A stretch of 64,000 nucleotides of DNA from an uncultured Flammeovirgaceae bacterium (GTDB lineage: Bacteria > Bacteroidota > Bacteroidia > Cytophagales > Cyclobacteriaceae): assembly GCA_937883755.1 (NCBI GenBank), contig CAKZYA010000057.1, positions 62,001 to 126,000 on the forward strand, given 5' to 3'. The position numbers and the translations under genes were made by a program. The notes beneath the pieces are model-generated. The model had not been told where the DNA came from, did no database searches, and saw only the letters and a list, made by a program, of their open reading frames with translations. Shown here one piece after another: positions 25,839 through 36,400 of this stretch (its first letter is position 1; the number at the start of each line of letters is the position of its first letter).

Positions 25839-28292
25839 TCAGTAGTGAACCACTTCACAGTCTGGATGAGATTGGCGAAACTTATCAACTTCTCGGCTAG
25901 AAATACGGGTATTATAGCAGCGAAGCATCCTTAGTTGGTTCAAGTCTCGAAGAGGCTTCAGTTTTTTTACCTGCGTGTTATAACACTCTAGATGCTGAAG
26001 ATTAATTAACGAAGATAACCGCTTGAGCTTACTCACCTGAGTACCTGAACACTTGAGAGTCTCTAGAGAAATTAGATCCTCAACAGGGCGCAGATCTTCT
26101 ACCGGGGTATTCTGAAAATCGAGATAAACGAGATCGGTAAGCTGAGATAATGGCTCCAGATCGCGAATAGGATTACGCGCACAAATCAATGCTCGTAGTG
26201 TGTACATATCGCTGAGAGGAGAAAGGTTCGATACTCGCGTACCCGTTAGGGTGAGTTCAGTAAGCCGGACAAATTCCCGTAAGGGTTCCAGAGAGGTAAC
26301 TCGGCTATTATCCTCAATCGTTAATGAGCTTAGGAAAGCCAGCTCGTGCAACTGCTCCCGGTCAGGAATATCCCCAATGACTACTTGTTCCCGTAGTTCC
26401 TTTTTCCAGGCTGGTGAAAGCTCATTCCACCACAGACTTAATTGTTCGGTTTTATAAATGACAATAGTTTCGGGGTGTTCCCGAATAAATTGCCGAATCT
26501 TTTCGGGAGCAATCGGGGTGCTTTCGCAACTCAGGCGCTGTATACCCGAAATGCTACTAAGAGGCATCAGGCTACTAATTTGCGTTTGATCGCAATTGAG
26601 AACCTTCAGGTTACGGGCATCACTTAGCGCTCCAATACTATCAACATTAGTGCCCGCCAGATTTAGGTGCTCTAAGTTAACCATGCCCTCTAAAGGCGAT
26701 AGGTCGCGAATGTTCGTGCTCTCACAGTTTAGCTTAGTTAGGTTAGTGAGATTTGCTAGTGGGGCTAAATCTTGTACAGTGGTGTTCCCACTAATATCAA
26801 TATCGGTTAGATTAGCTACTTCAGCTAGACTTTCTTTATTGACGGTATCTAGCGATACATACTTATTAAAAATCTGTTGCCATTCAGAGGGTAATGCCTG
26901 CCACCAATCCATCATCTGCTCAGTAGCGTAAATAACCAACACTTGAGGGTTAATCGCCATAAATCGGTTAGCCTCAAGCTTTTTAATCGGGGTATTATCA
27001 CAGTACACTTTTTGTAACTGAGGCAAGCCATTCAATGCTTCCAGATTCTCTACTGGAGTATTGTTTATCACCAATGTCTCCAGATTGACTAAAGATTTTA
27101 GGGGAGCTAAATCGACAACTGGAGTATTTTCTAGATTAAGCCACGTGACACTGGCGGTACTAGCTACTGGCTGTAGATCGCTAATGCTGGTTTCGGAGCA
27201 ATCTAGGTAAACAAGGTTAGTCATGGTAGCCAGAGATTCCAGACTAGTAATAGCAGTACTAGCGCAGCGTAAATCTCTCAAACTGTTAAGTTCAGGTATT
27301 TGCTGCACGTAGGTATTGCTGCAATACAGCTTTTCTAACTTGGTAAAATTGGCCAGTACATCCAGACTAGTGATATTGGTATGCTCACAATCAATTTCTC
27401 GTAGGCTAGTCGCATACTTCAGTGGGGATAGATCTGCTACCGGGGTTTGACTACAATTAAGTACCTCTAGCTTAGTTAGGTTCCGAAGAGGGTAAAGATC
27501 ATCGATGCGCGTGTCAGAAATATTTAAGTAGCGTAAGTCAATTAGCTTACCTAGCGGCTCTAAACTGTATACGGACTGATTACCCGAGAGGTTAATTTCG
27601 TCTAGGCGTACAATCTCTCGTAGCATTCGGTAATTAGCCGAATCCCAATCCTGAGCACCTACCTGCGCTTTGAAAAACTCCTGCCAGGGCTGAGATACCT
27701 CTGACCACCAATTGGCAAGCTCTTCTCGTTCGCTAAGTTTAGTAGTATAGATGCTGGCAATCTTCAGATCCTTTTCAGCTTCATTCAGGTTGATTTCTAC
27801 GTAACGAATCTGATTGGCATTCACTGTATCGCCATCTACCGTAGTGCCTTGCAGGTTGCGGCTTAGTGCAACCCGAAAGAATTTTTTGCCATTGTTTACA
27901 TAATAACTCACATCGTCTACACTCAAATCAAACGTAACTTCGTGAAAGAAAAAATCAATATCTTTTAAGTAGGCCTGTACATTTTTGTTGGTAACTACAC
28001 TGCGGTCTTCTGCCAAGTCATCTTCAATCTGTACATCCTCATCTCGAAAAGCCTTCAGATAGCTTTGAGTAATAATAGTCTCCTTTTGCTGGGTAGTTGC
28101 TTTGGGGTCACCCAGAAAATTCATCATATACTCCAGAAAAGACACTAGTTCTTTAGATTGCTCTTGGTATTCAGCAATTGCTTCGGGCGTAAGTTCATCT
28201 CCCCCAGCGTTTCTTGCCTGAGCCATGAGGCAGGGGCAAATAATTACACTGAGCCAGAATGACAGCAAGGTAGCGGTAAGTCGCTTATTCAT
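25839..28292 (-). CDS. Exported leucine-rich-repeat protein with three WW-type modules
   Basis: An 817-residue protein with a signal peptide (to about 25) and an unassigned N-terminal domain (about 30-195). The rest is three modules, each opening with a tryptophan pair followed by a helix (WWSEVSQPW near 198, WWQALPSEW near 463, WWNELSPAW near 620) and continuing into short ~22-residue repeats. The repeats follow L-x-x-L-x-C-x-x-T-x-I-x-x-L-x-P-L with Cys where Asn is usual (YLDCSETSISDL, KLNCESTNIRDL). It overlaps the previous gene by eight bases and is last in a four-gene operon. A binding or adhesion role is inferred from the fold; no catalytic motif is seen. Confidence 0.8.
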   Translation of the reverse strand: MNKRLTATLLSFWLSVIICPCLMAQARNAGGDELTPEAIAEYQEQSKELVSFLEYMMNFLGDPKATTQQKETIITQSYLKAFRDEDVQIEDDLAEDRSVVTNKNVQAYLKDIDFFFHEVTFDLSVDDVSYYVNNGKKFFRVALSRNLQGTTVDGDTVNANQIRYVEINLNEAEKDLKIASIYTTKLSEREELANWWSEVSQPWQEFFKAQVGAQDWDSANYRMLREIVRLDEINLSGNQSVYSLEPLGKLIDLRYLNISDTRIDDLYPLRNLTKLEVLNCSQTPVADLSPLKYATSLREIDCEHTNITSLDVLANFTKLEKLYCSNTYVQQIPELNSLRDLRCASTAITSLESLATMTNLVYLDCSETSISDLQPVASTASVTWLNLENTPVVDLAPLKSLVNLETLVINNTPVENLEALNGLPQLQKVYCDNTPIKKLEANRFMAINPQVLVIYATEQMMDWWQALPSEWQQIFNKYVSLDTVNKESLAEVANLTDIDISGNTTVQDLAPLANLTNLTKLNCESTNIRDLSPLEGMVNLEHLNLAGTNVDSIGALSDARNLKVLNCDQTQISSLMPLSSISGIQRLSCESTPIAPEKIRQFIREHPETIVIYKTEQLSLWWNELSPAWKKELREQVVIGDIPDREQLHELAFLSSLTIEDNSRVTSLEPLREFVRLTELTLTGTRVSNLSPLSDMYTLRALICARNPIRDLEPLSQLTDLVYLDFQNTPVEDLRPVEDLISLETLKCSGTQVSKLKRLSSLINLQHLECYNTQVKKLKPLRDLNQLRMLRCYNTRISSREVDKFRQSHPDCEVVHY

Positions 28293-29178
28293 CTTCGTAA
28301 AAAATGTACTTAGTCAATAGCTCTTTTTCCTGGGGTGTTGCTTCGGATAAATCGGCAATGAGCCAACCACGATTGTAGCCCGGCCGATTGAACTTAGCTA
28401 GTTGAAAATACCAGCCATCTACTTGAAAGAAATGAAACTTAACGTTACTAACGGTTTCGAACCGCAAGTTAGAATTTTTAATCTCGTAGAGCAAGATTGA
28501 GAGATAATCAGGTTGGTAGCCTCGGGCTAAAAACTGATCTACTTTTGCTTTATTATCCTGAAAAACCTTCCGCAGGTTCATAAAATCCAGCTCGTGGCTC
28601 ATCGGGTGTAAAAAAGGCATTCCTCCAGTGGTGTCACTATCGAATAGCTTAGCAAAAGGAGGAAAGTACGCTTTGGCAAAGATCCACTTAGAGCCGACTT
28701 TTTCTTCTTGTAATCGTAAGAAGAGTGTAGCTTCCTGCCGTCGGCCTTGGTAGTTAAACTGAGCTTTTACTTCGGCAAACCACTGCCCCCCGTGAAAATC
28801 CAGATAAGTGGGATTAGAAGAACCGTTTACCGCTTTAATAAATGATTGTTTTTCGGCTGACGATATTCCACGATTCTGGTTATCAAATAGGTTCTCCAGG
28901 TACTTCTGACGGAGCTTAGGGTTTCGGTAGCCTTTATCACCCGCGTAGTAACGTTTACCTTCAATGTCCTCTTCCCCGTTAAAGCGGCGAAAGAACTGAT
29001 TTACCTGCTTGGTTTCTGCGTAGAGCACGTCTTCGTCTCCTAGGTATTCCCCAATGCCCTGAGCAAAAAGTGCTTGATTGCTGAACAATAATAAACCTAC
29101 TGAATAGATCACAAAAAAGACTACGCTTCGGCAACTGGCCTCCGGTAGTCTTACAAAAAAACGAATAATGTTATACAT
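28285..29178 (-). CDS. Exported protein of unknown function (operon with LRR protein)
   Basis: A 297-residue protein from the ATG at 29178 (a TTG at 29181 adds one residue). It has a long N-terminal hydrophobic signal (about 20-40, ending near ALFAQ). The mature part is mixed alpha/beta with many aromatic residues (HGGQWFAEVKAQFNYQGRRQ, KFHFFQVDGWYFQLAKF), giving the look of an NTF2-like or beta-sandwich fold, but I do not recognise a family. It shares eight bases with the LRR gene, so the two are very probably translated together. Confidence 0.7.
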   Translation of the reverse strand: MYNIIRFFVRLPEASCRSVVFFVIYSVGLLLFSNQALFAQGIGEYLGDEDVLYAETKQVNQFFRRFNGEEDIEGKRYYAGDKGYRNPKLRQKYLENLFDNQNRGISSAEKQSFIKAVNGSSNPTYLDFHGGQWFAEVKAQFNYQGRRQEATLFLRLQEEKVGSKWIFAKAYFPPFAKLFDSDTTGGMPFLHPMSHELDFMNLRKVFQDNKAKVDQFLARGYQPDYLSILLYEIKNSNLRFETVSNVKFHFFQVDGWYFQLAKFNRPGYNRGWLIADLSEATPQEKELLTKYIFYEDE

Positions 29179-29186
29179 CAATGTTG

Positions 29187-29762
29187 TTATGTGGTGGTCT
29201 CGGCAACGCGAATATCCCCCAGCAGTACATCCCAGAAGTCAATAATTCGTCCGCCGATCTGGGTTTCCTTTTTCTGAACAAATACAGTGATGTCTTTCTT
29301 GGTAGTATCTTTATACTCCAGACCATCATCAGAAGTACCTTCAAATCGCTGGTAGATCGTTATTACCCCAACAAACGTGCCATCGGGTTGTTGTTCTAGG
29401 TCGCTGATGTACTGAATATCGTACCATTTGATAGTCACTTGGTCGTAATTTAGTGCCATCAGGTGTTCAAAATAGCCCCGTACACCGTAGTACGTAATCT
29501 CATTGCTTGATAAGGAAGAAACCCCAATCTCAGCCCCCGAAGCAAATAGCTCTTCAGCCCGGTCAATAACCCGATTAGCCTCTGAGAAGGGAGTATCCTT
29601 GTTACCGATAATGCTGATATACTTACTCAAGTCGCGGACTTTCTCTAATGCTAGTGAGTCAATGGCTAGTTTACGGTCCGGGCTAATGGTTTCCTGTGCA
29701 TGGGCTGAGAAGGAGGTCAATCCAATAAGAAACAGACAAAAATATATGACAGAAAATTTCAT
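29187..29762 (-). CDS. Exported protein of unknown function (second gene of the operon)
   Basis: A 191-residue protein with a signal peptide ending at SAHAQ. An N-terminal helix carries KLAIDSLALEKVRDLSKYIS; the C-terminal half is beta-rich with YDQVTIKWYDIQYISDLEQ and VGVITIYQRFEGTSDDGLEY, similar in style to SnoaL/NTF2-like folds. No motif gives a function. Its ATG shares bases with the stop codon of the preceding lipoprotein gene (TAATG), and the next gene begins after eight bases. Confidence 0.7.
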   Translation of the reverse strand: MKFSVIYFCLFLIGLTSFSAHAQETISPDRKLAIDSLALEKVRDLSKYISIIGNKDTPFSEANRVIDRAEELFASGAEIGVSSLSSNEITYYGVRGYFEHLMALNYDQVTIKWYDIQYISDLEQQPDGTFVGVITIYQRFEGTSDDGLEYKDTTKKDITVFVQKKETQIGGRIIDFWDVLLGDIRVAETTT

Positions 29763-30433
29763 TAGTTATATCGTTTAATAAGTTCTAGTTCTTTGATTTT
29801 ACCATTCGCATCAAATACCATGTTGTACACCTCATCAGGACTACTTTTGGTATCTTTTAGATAGTTAAGGTATTTACTGATGGTGGTAGGTTCGTCGTAA
29901 TCGGTTTGTCCCCCACTCTGGCTAATGATAATAAGCACTGGGGTTTCGGATGAAGCAAACATATTAATAGCATCCCGGATTTGGGAGTTAGCATCGCTTG
30001 TACTGCGGGCTAAGGCTACGTTTTGGAACATACTATTTAAGTCGGATTCGGAGGTGGGGCCACTTTTAGTGGTTACTGAACGATCTTCCCCTCGCCGGGC
30101 AGCAGCTCGTTCATCGGCAATAATTCCTTCGGCGCGCTCAATTAACGTCTGAATCTCAGCATCTTGCAAGTTCATGTCCTTGATTCGCTCCACTACATCT
30201 TCTTTCTCATCCGTAGACATACTACCCTGGTCGTTAATCACCGCCAATAAATCAGCTCGGGCTTTGGCGATACGCTCTAGTCGGGCTTTTTCAGCAGCCT
30301 TAGCCTCTTTCTTAGCTTTACAGCCGACGGGTCCCAGGGCGATAAAAGCACATAAAATCAGCATAATCCAGGAATGGTGTACCCGGTGCAACTGGATCAA
30401 ATGAGAATTGTCTCTGTGTTTTCGTAACATCAT
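29762..30433 (-). CDS. Lipoprotein of unknown function (first gene of the operon)
   Basis: A 223-residue lipoprotein: a long N-terminal leader with a hydrophobic stretch ends in LGPVGC (Cys38). Translation could also begin at the internal ATG at 30364. A highly charged coiled coil rich in Lys/Ala/Glu (about 40-115) is followed by a conserved-looking globular end (about 130-223) with ETPVLIIISQSGGQTDYD and TTISKYLNYLKDTK. I do not recognise the family. It heads the operon that ends with the LRR protein, so it may anchor the complex in a membrane. Confidence 0.68.
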   Translation of the reverse strand: MMLRKHRDNSHLIQLHRVHHSWIMLILCAFIALGPVGCKAKKEAKAAEKARLERIAKARADLLAVINDQGSMSTDEKEDVVERIKDMNLQDAEIQTLIERAEGIIADERAAARRGEDRSVTTKSGPTSESDLNSMFQNVALARSTSDANSQIRDAINMFASSETPVLIIISQSGGQTDYDEPTTISKYLNYLKDTKSSPDEVYNMVFDANGKIKELELIKRYN

Positions 30434-30935
30434 AATATCTTGTTTATAACATATTCCTGCAAAAACGCTGTAAGTTACAGGTTTACTAATTATTTAAAAA
30501 AATATGCCAATCAGGGCAAATTGCAATTTGTTATCTGAATACCAAAAAAACTTACGTGGTTTTGTTGGCAATAAGTAGGTAGCTAACTGTAAACGCAACT
30601 GCTATCCGTATAGTGTCTTGATCACAGCCGATCAAATATGGTGCGAACCTTACGCAGTTCAACCTTGGGCGCCCAAGCTTAACATTGAGGATAATTTACT
30701 CATACTGTGTAGTCAAGATAGGTAGCGGAGGTGATTTTACAAATAGGATAAGTGAACCAATAGACATTAAGGCAGATTTTACGCTTGTATTCGGAACATA
30801 GGATGGTAAGAATTTAGAAACTTTTCGGACTATTTTAATAAAATTATTTACGAGCAAACTGCTTTAAATTATCAACCATTCAAATTAAGAATTTTTCAGT
30901 ATCTTATTCGGTCAACATTTACCTAACTGCTTATT
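30434..30935. other. Divergent intergenic region, 502 bases
   Basis: This gap separates the exported-protein operon (leftward) from the SulP gene (rightward) and must contain both promoters. It is AT rich, especially near 30480-30550 and 30820-30930. I found no convincing -33/-7 pair, hairpin or small reading frame. Confidence 0.5.
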
Positions 30936-33191
30936 ATGATTCCTATTCAACCAGATCAAATTCCTCCCAGCGGATGGCAGGGTTTTAAGCGCCACTGGCG
31001 TACTGATCTGGTAGCCGCCCTCAGCGTTGCACTGGTAGCCCTACCCTTAGGGCTGGGGATTGCGGTGGCAGCAGGCTTCCCACCTATGGCTGGCCTAGTT
31101 TCGGTAATTGTAGGCGGTCTGGTGACTACATTTATCCGGGGAAGCCATGTGGCAATTAATGGTCCTGCCAATGCCTTAATTATTGTAGCATTATCAGCAT
31201 CTGAGAACATGAGCTTACCGGGCGAATCGGGTTTGCCCTACGCAATGGCGGCTTTCGTAGTAGCTGGAGGTATCCAAGTAGTACTGGGGATGCTACGATT
31301 GGGAAAATTAGGTAATTTGGTGCCCAGCTCTACCATTCACGGCATGTTAGCCGCTATTGGCTTTCTCATTATTGGCACGCAGATTCACCACGCCCTAGGG
31401 ATTGCTGGAGCCAGCTTTTTAGACCTACTCACCCAGCCAGAAATATTATTGCAAACCAATCCATTCATCCTAATTGTTACGTTGGCTTGCCTTCTCATTC
31501 TAATCTTTTACGGACAAATTGAGAATCGTGTCATCAAACTGCTCCCTGCCCCTATGTGGGTACTAGTTGCTGCTATTCCCATATTTTACGGCTTCCGATG
31601 GGTTTCTCGTGAGTTTTCTTTAGACGGATGGGAGCTGAATACGGAGCTCTTAGTACAAATTCCATCTGATATTACCCAAAGCCTGATTTTCCCTGACTTT
31701 TCTCGAATAGATGAGCCTGTATTCTGGCTAACCGTATTTGTCGTTACTGTAGTCATGTCATTAGAGTCGCTGGTCATTGCGAGAGCAGTCGATAAACTTG
31801 ATCCTTACAAGCGAAAAACCAATCTCAATAAAGATTTACTGGGTATTGGCGTAGCTACAGTGGTATCCGGGTTTTTAGGCGGACTGCCCGTTACGGCAGT
31901 GATCGCCAGAAGCTCAGTGAATATTACGAATGGAGCAGCTACCAAGTGGTCAAACTTTATGCACGGCTTAATTGTGCTGTTATTTGTCGCAGTGTTTTCA
32001 GGGCTTATCCAGATGGTGCCGTTGGCGGCATTGGCAGCCATCTTATTATTCACTGGCTATAGGCTTACGGCTCCTCGGGTGTTCGAGCGAGCCTACCAAC
32101 AGGGGTGGGAGCAACTAGTCATTCTGGTGGTTACCCTGGTAGCTATTCTGGCTACTGACCTCATGTCGGGGCTACTCATTGGCATTGGGTTTACAATAGT
32201 ATTGCATTTTATTAGAAGCGGTATGCCGTTGCCACTATTCCTCCGTTATATGCGTCGCCCATATATGAAGGTTGTGCAGGAGAAAGAACAGTCGTACCTG
32301 GTGAAAGTGAAGGGCATTATCAACTTTACTAATATCTTGCAGCTCCAGCAGAAAATCAGGAAACTGACTCCCGATGATAACGTGGTTATCGACTTTTCCC
32401 ACACCCGCTTAGTAGACTATACTGTACTAGAATATCTGCACGAGTACGCTGAAAAGTATAATCAGAATGGCGGAGAGCTTCACTTCACTGGGCTGGATGT
32501 ACATAAAACTTCTTCCCACCATCCTTACGCCCTGCACGTGCTGGAGAAGCCTAAGCCTAAGCTCATCCGCCTTACCCGTAGGCAAGTTGAACTAAAGCAA
32601 ATGGCAAATTCTAATAGCTGGGGTTATGACCCAGAGATTGATTGGGAGATTGCTTACCTGAACCGTTTTCTCTTCTTCAAATCGCGACCGGTAGAGTATA
32701 TGAGTAATCAAATTGGTGGAGAATATAAAAAGCTGGGAGTACGATGGAAAATATGTGACGTTTGCCTGAACGAAGCCTTTATCTCTTTCGAGACCTATCG
32801 TATTACGGTGGAAGTGCTATCGCTACCGTTTATGTTACCCGTGTTCTCACTAGAAGAAGAGTCGTTTCTCGACCGTATTTCGGTGATTGCTGCTCAGCAG
32901 GATATTGATTTCAACGAATACCGTAACTTTTCCCGTAAATTCCTGCTACAAGGGCCTGATGAAGAGAGCATCCGGGGATTGTTCACGGCTAAGCTAATTC
33001 ACTTTCTGGAAAAGAGTGATATTTACCATCTGGAGAGCAATGGTAAGGAGCTTTTGATCTTCCGCCACCTACGGCTGGCTAGTCCCCGCGAAATACTGAA
33101 GATGGTAGACTACAGCAAAAAGTTGATAACCAAACTACACCAAACGGTCACTCCCCCTCCGGTCGAACCTACTCCGGACGAGGTATACTAA
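30936..33191 (+). CDS. SulP-family anion transporter with STAS domain and long C-terminal extension
   Basis: A 751-residue SLC26/SulP transporter. The transport domain (about 15-440) shows family features: ALPLGLGIAVAAGFPPMAGL near the start, GPANALIIVA and LLGIGVATVVSGFLGGLPVTAVIARSS split across later helices. A STAS domain covers about 452-535 (VVIDFSHTRLVDYTVLEYL). Residues from about 545 to 751 form an extra soluble domain not present in ordinary SulP proteins, with KICDVCLNEAFISFE and SRKFLLQGPDEESIRGLF. SulP proteins move sulfate, bicarbonate or other anions; without a neighbouring carbonic anhydrase or sulfate gene the substrate cannot be chosen. Confidence 0.88.
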   Translation: MIPIQPDQIPPSGWQGFKRHWRTDLVAALSVALVALPLGLGIAVAAGFPPMAGLVSVIVGGLVTTFIRGSHVAINGPANALIIVALSASENMSLPGESGLPYAMAAFVVAGGIQVVLGMLRLGKLGNLVPSSTIHGMLAAIGFLIIGTQIHHALGIAGASFLDLLTQPEILLQTNPFILIVTLACLLILIFYGQIENRVIKLLPAPMWVLVAAIPIFYGFRWVSREFSLDGWELNTELLVQIPSDITQSLIFPDFSRIDEPVFWLTVFVVTVVMSLESLVIARAVDKLDPYKRKTNLNKDLLGIGVATVVSGFLGGLPVTAVIARSSVNITNGAATKWSNFMHGLIVLLFVAVFSGLIQMVPLAALAAILLFTGYRLTAPRVFERAYQQGWEQLVILVVTLVAILATDLMSGLLIGIGFTIVLHFIRSGMPLPLFLRYMRRPYMKVVQEKEQSYLVKVKGIINFTNILQLQQKIRKLTPDDNVVIDFSHTRLVDYTVLEYLHEYAEKYNQNGGELHFTGLDVHKTSSHHPYALHVLEKPKPKLIRLTRRQVELKQMANSNSWGYDPEIDWEIAYLNRFLFFKSRPVEYMSNQIGGEYKKLGVRWKICDVCLNEAFISFETYRITVEVLSLPFMLPVFSLEEESFLDRISVIAAQQDIDFNEYRNFSRKFLLQGPDEESIRGLFTAKLIHFLEKSDIYHLESNGKELLIFRHLRLASPREILKMVDYSKKLITKLHQTVTPPPVEPTPDEVY

Positions 33192-33391
33192 GCTCAGACA
33201 AGCTGTACCATTCGTTACAATTTTATCTACTTGATAGATGAGTTGTTCTCATTGTAGTCTTGCAACTGCGCTCTAGTAGTTTTAGAATCACTCGAGAAAA
33301 GTAGTATAACTCTAAAATCATACAAAACTTTCTTTAGGTGATTAGCATATAGCGTGGAGTATTTTGATGATATTGAGCAGATAACAAAAAA

Positions 33392-33413
33392 GGAGTAGCT
33401 GAAAAGCTACTCC
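33392..33413 (-). terminator. Terminator of the T9SS cargo gene
   Basis: GGAGTAGC (33392-33399) and GCTACTCC (33406-33413) form a perfect eight-pair stem. On the minus strand the stem is followed by TTTTTTGTT, so it terminates the leftward gene that ends at 33454. Confidence 0.85.
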
Positions 33414-33453
33414 CTTCCTTAGGTTGTTAAGACTGATAGTTCTAAGGTGGTAC

Positions 33454-36400
33454 TTACTTTTTCACCATCACTTTACGGACTACTCGCTCGGTGGGTGAGT
33501 TCATAACTACCATGTATATGCCCGGTTGTTCATTAGTAAAATTGATTTGTTCGGCTAATGATGTAGTAGCTGCCTTTTGGTACACTAACTGACCCATCGG
33601 GTTATAAATTGACAAAGTAAATGCAGTGTTATGATCTACCTCAGCTTGCAATTGGCCACGAACTGGGTTAGGATAGAGCTGTATTTCTGTGGTAAGCGTC
33701 GGTTTGGTTGAAGTATCTTCCGTGCGAGAAGCTGTACGGTAACTATCCGTATCAATTACCTCAAAAGTGAATGAACGTTGGTCGAGTAATTGACCTTCTT
33801 GACTTCGTAGCTCGTAAGAAGTAGCTTCCACAGTGTAAATACCCGGAGCTGGTTGCCAATCTCGGTAATTACCATTACTATCGCCGAAAGCAGCGTAAGG
33901 CGCAGCATTTTCTGTGCGGTTACGAAGTATCCCTAGCTTTTCTTCGCTTACTTTGATATCGACACTACCTACCACTTCAGGGCTAACGTCAACTCGTAAA
34001 TTGAAGTTAACTCCTGGATAATCAGCGTAGTCAATGACCGTTTCCTCGGAAATCTCCAAAATAGCTTCTTCCCGATTAGCATTTATCAGCGTCAAGCCGA
34101 TAATTTGACCAAACTTGGTAATTGTAAATGAAATGGATTGGCTAGTTCCGGGAGTGCCTTCAAAGTTACGTTGCGGGTAAGGAGTGGCTGTAAGTGTGTA
34201 CTGCCCGGGTTGTAGTTCACCGGGGCGATAATCTCCATCATCATCACCAAATAAGGCGTAAGGAGCAGCATTCTGACGAGACGTACGCATCATACCGCCT
34301 GAAAGCTCCAAAATAACACTACCTACTGACATAGGATTAGTAACTGCCTGGATATTGATAGACTGGCCTTCAACTGAACCAAATATTGCGTTAAGATCAA
34401 CCATATCTCCATCCTGAATTGGCTGAAGCACTTCGTCGGTAGTGGGATCAATGAGATTAAATCCGGTTACTGCAATTGGGTTAGAAGTGCTATCATCGTC
34501 GCGTTTCAGAAAGTATATTTTATCTGCCTCAGGGCCATAGGCTATTGCGGTGCTGTCGGATAAACCGATAACATAGTAGTCTCTTAAAATCTGTACCTCT
34601 TCCCATTTACCAAATTCAGGGTTGTTGTACAAGTAGGTTCCTTTACTCTGCGTTTGTACTGCTAACAAATCGCCAGATAGTATTACCTGAGTCCCAAAAT
34701 CATCATTATTTTCTGAGTCGAAGGGCTGTATCACTAAGCTTTGCTGCCAATTATCGTTTTGTTGTTCGTATATGATTACTTCACCCGGTAAAGTAAATTC
34801 AGAAGAACTAACGCCTGAGTTACCAATGGCAACATTACCTGGACTAAGAGCATATCTGGGATCAGCAGAGTCTTCTATTTGGAAGAACCCTTCTAACTGT
34901 TCTGTCTCTACCCACTCCCCTGCTTCGTTTAGTGAGAATAAGTAAGCTGAGTTATTCTGTTTACGGCTGTCTCCTAGCCCCGTTGAATTTCCTACTAGTA
35001 ACTGACCTTCTATAAGCTCTATATCTGACCCAAATAAATCAACTGCCTCTGCATCTGAAGCATATAACTTCTGCACCTCTTGCCACCCTTGGCCTATCCG
35101 CTTGAATACAATAACCAACCCGGCAAGTTGCTCCCCATTCGGTCCATCTTCAAGCCGAAAGGCAGCAAATGCATAGTCTTGACCAATAGCTACTTGAGGG
35201 ACACTATTGTCTGAAATAAGGTTATCTAGTTGTTGGGACAAATTCCACGAACCATTACTGCCTTTCTCATAGATATATACCTTTGCCGTAGCAGCAACAA
35301 TAGCTACATCCTTACTGATTGCCACACGGCTCCCAAAGGATTCACCAGAAATAGGCGCTCGCAAAGTACTGGTGCGAAGCCACTGCTTGTTAGCTTGTTG
35401 TTCAAATATGTAAGCTTCGCGTCCTCCGTTAACGATCGCTTGGTCATCTTTCAGTTGAGCAGTAGTAGCAAAGCGCATAGAGTTTTCTAAGGAAAACGAT
35501 TGACTGGGCACAAATACAGGATCTGACGGATTATCTAACCTTCTTATGAAGTACACCGAATTAGGGTCGGGGCCATAGGCGATAGCTCCTCTACTTGATA
35601 CATCAGCTATGTAGTAGTCTTGTAAGATTTGGATTTCTTCCCATTCACTAAATTTAGTGTTCTCATACAGGTAAGTTCCTTTGTTCTGCGTTTGCACTGC
35701 AAGCAGATTGCGGAACAGTACCACTTCTCTACCAAAATTATCATTATTCTCTGAGTCAGAAGGTCTAATGATGATAGTCTGTTGCCAAGCATTATTCTGC
35801 TGCTCATAAATAATTACTTCTCCGGGCAGGTTAAAACCGCTAGCAAAAGTCCCTGAGTTACCAATAGCAACATTGCCTTGATTAAAGGCATAGGCAGGGT
35901 TAGCAGAATCCTCAAATTGAAAGAACCCTTCAAGCGTCTCTGTTTCTAACCATTCGCCTCTTTCGTTTATCGAGAATAGATAGGCGCCATTCGTTGGTGC
36001 ATTGCTATCAAGGAAAGTGGAATTACCGATCACCAACTGACGCCCTTGTACTATTACAGCACTACCAAAAAACTCGTTTGTCCCTCCATTGGAAGCTCGT
36101 AGTCGTTGTACTTCTTGCCAATCTTGAATTTCTCTCGCAAAGACAATAACTACTCCTACCCGTTGCTCGCCATTAGCACCATCTTCCTGACTTAATCCAG
36201 CAAAAGCATAGTCTTCCGAAATGGCTACGGTAGGGACGGCCTCCTCTTCGCCTAAATCGTCTAATTGGCTAATCAGCGTCCATATCCCACCTCTTTTCTC
36301 ATAAATATAAGCACTGTTACCCCCGGCAATCATAGCTCGGTTAGCAGCTAAGGAAACATTGCTACCAAAAAACTCATCTTCAACAGGTGAGGATACTGTG

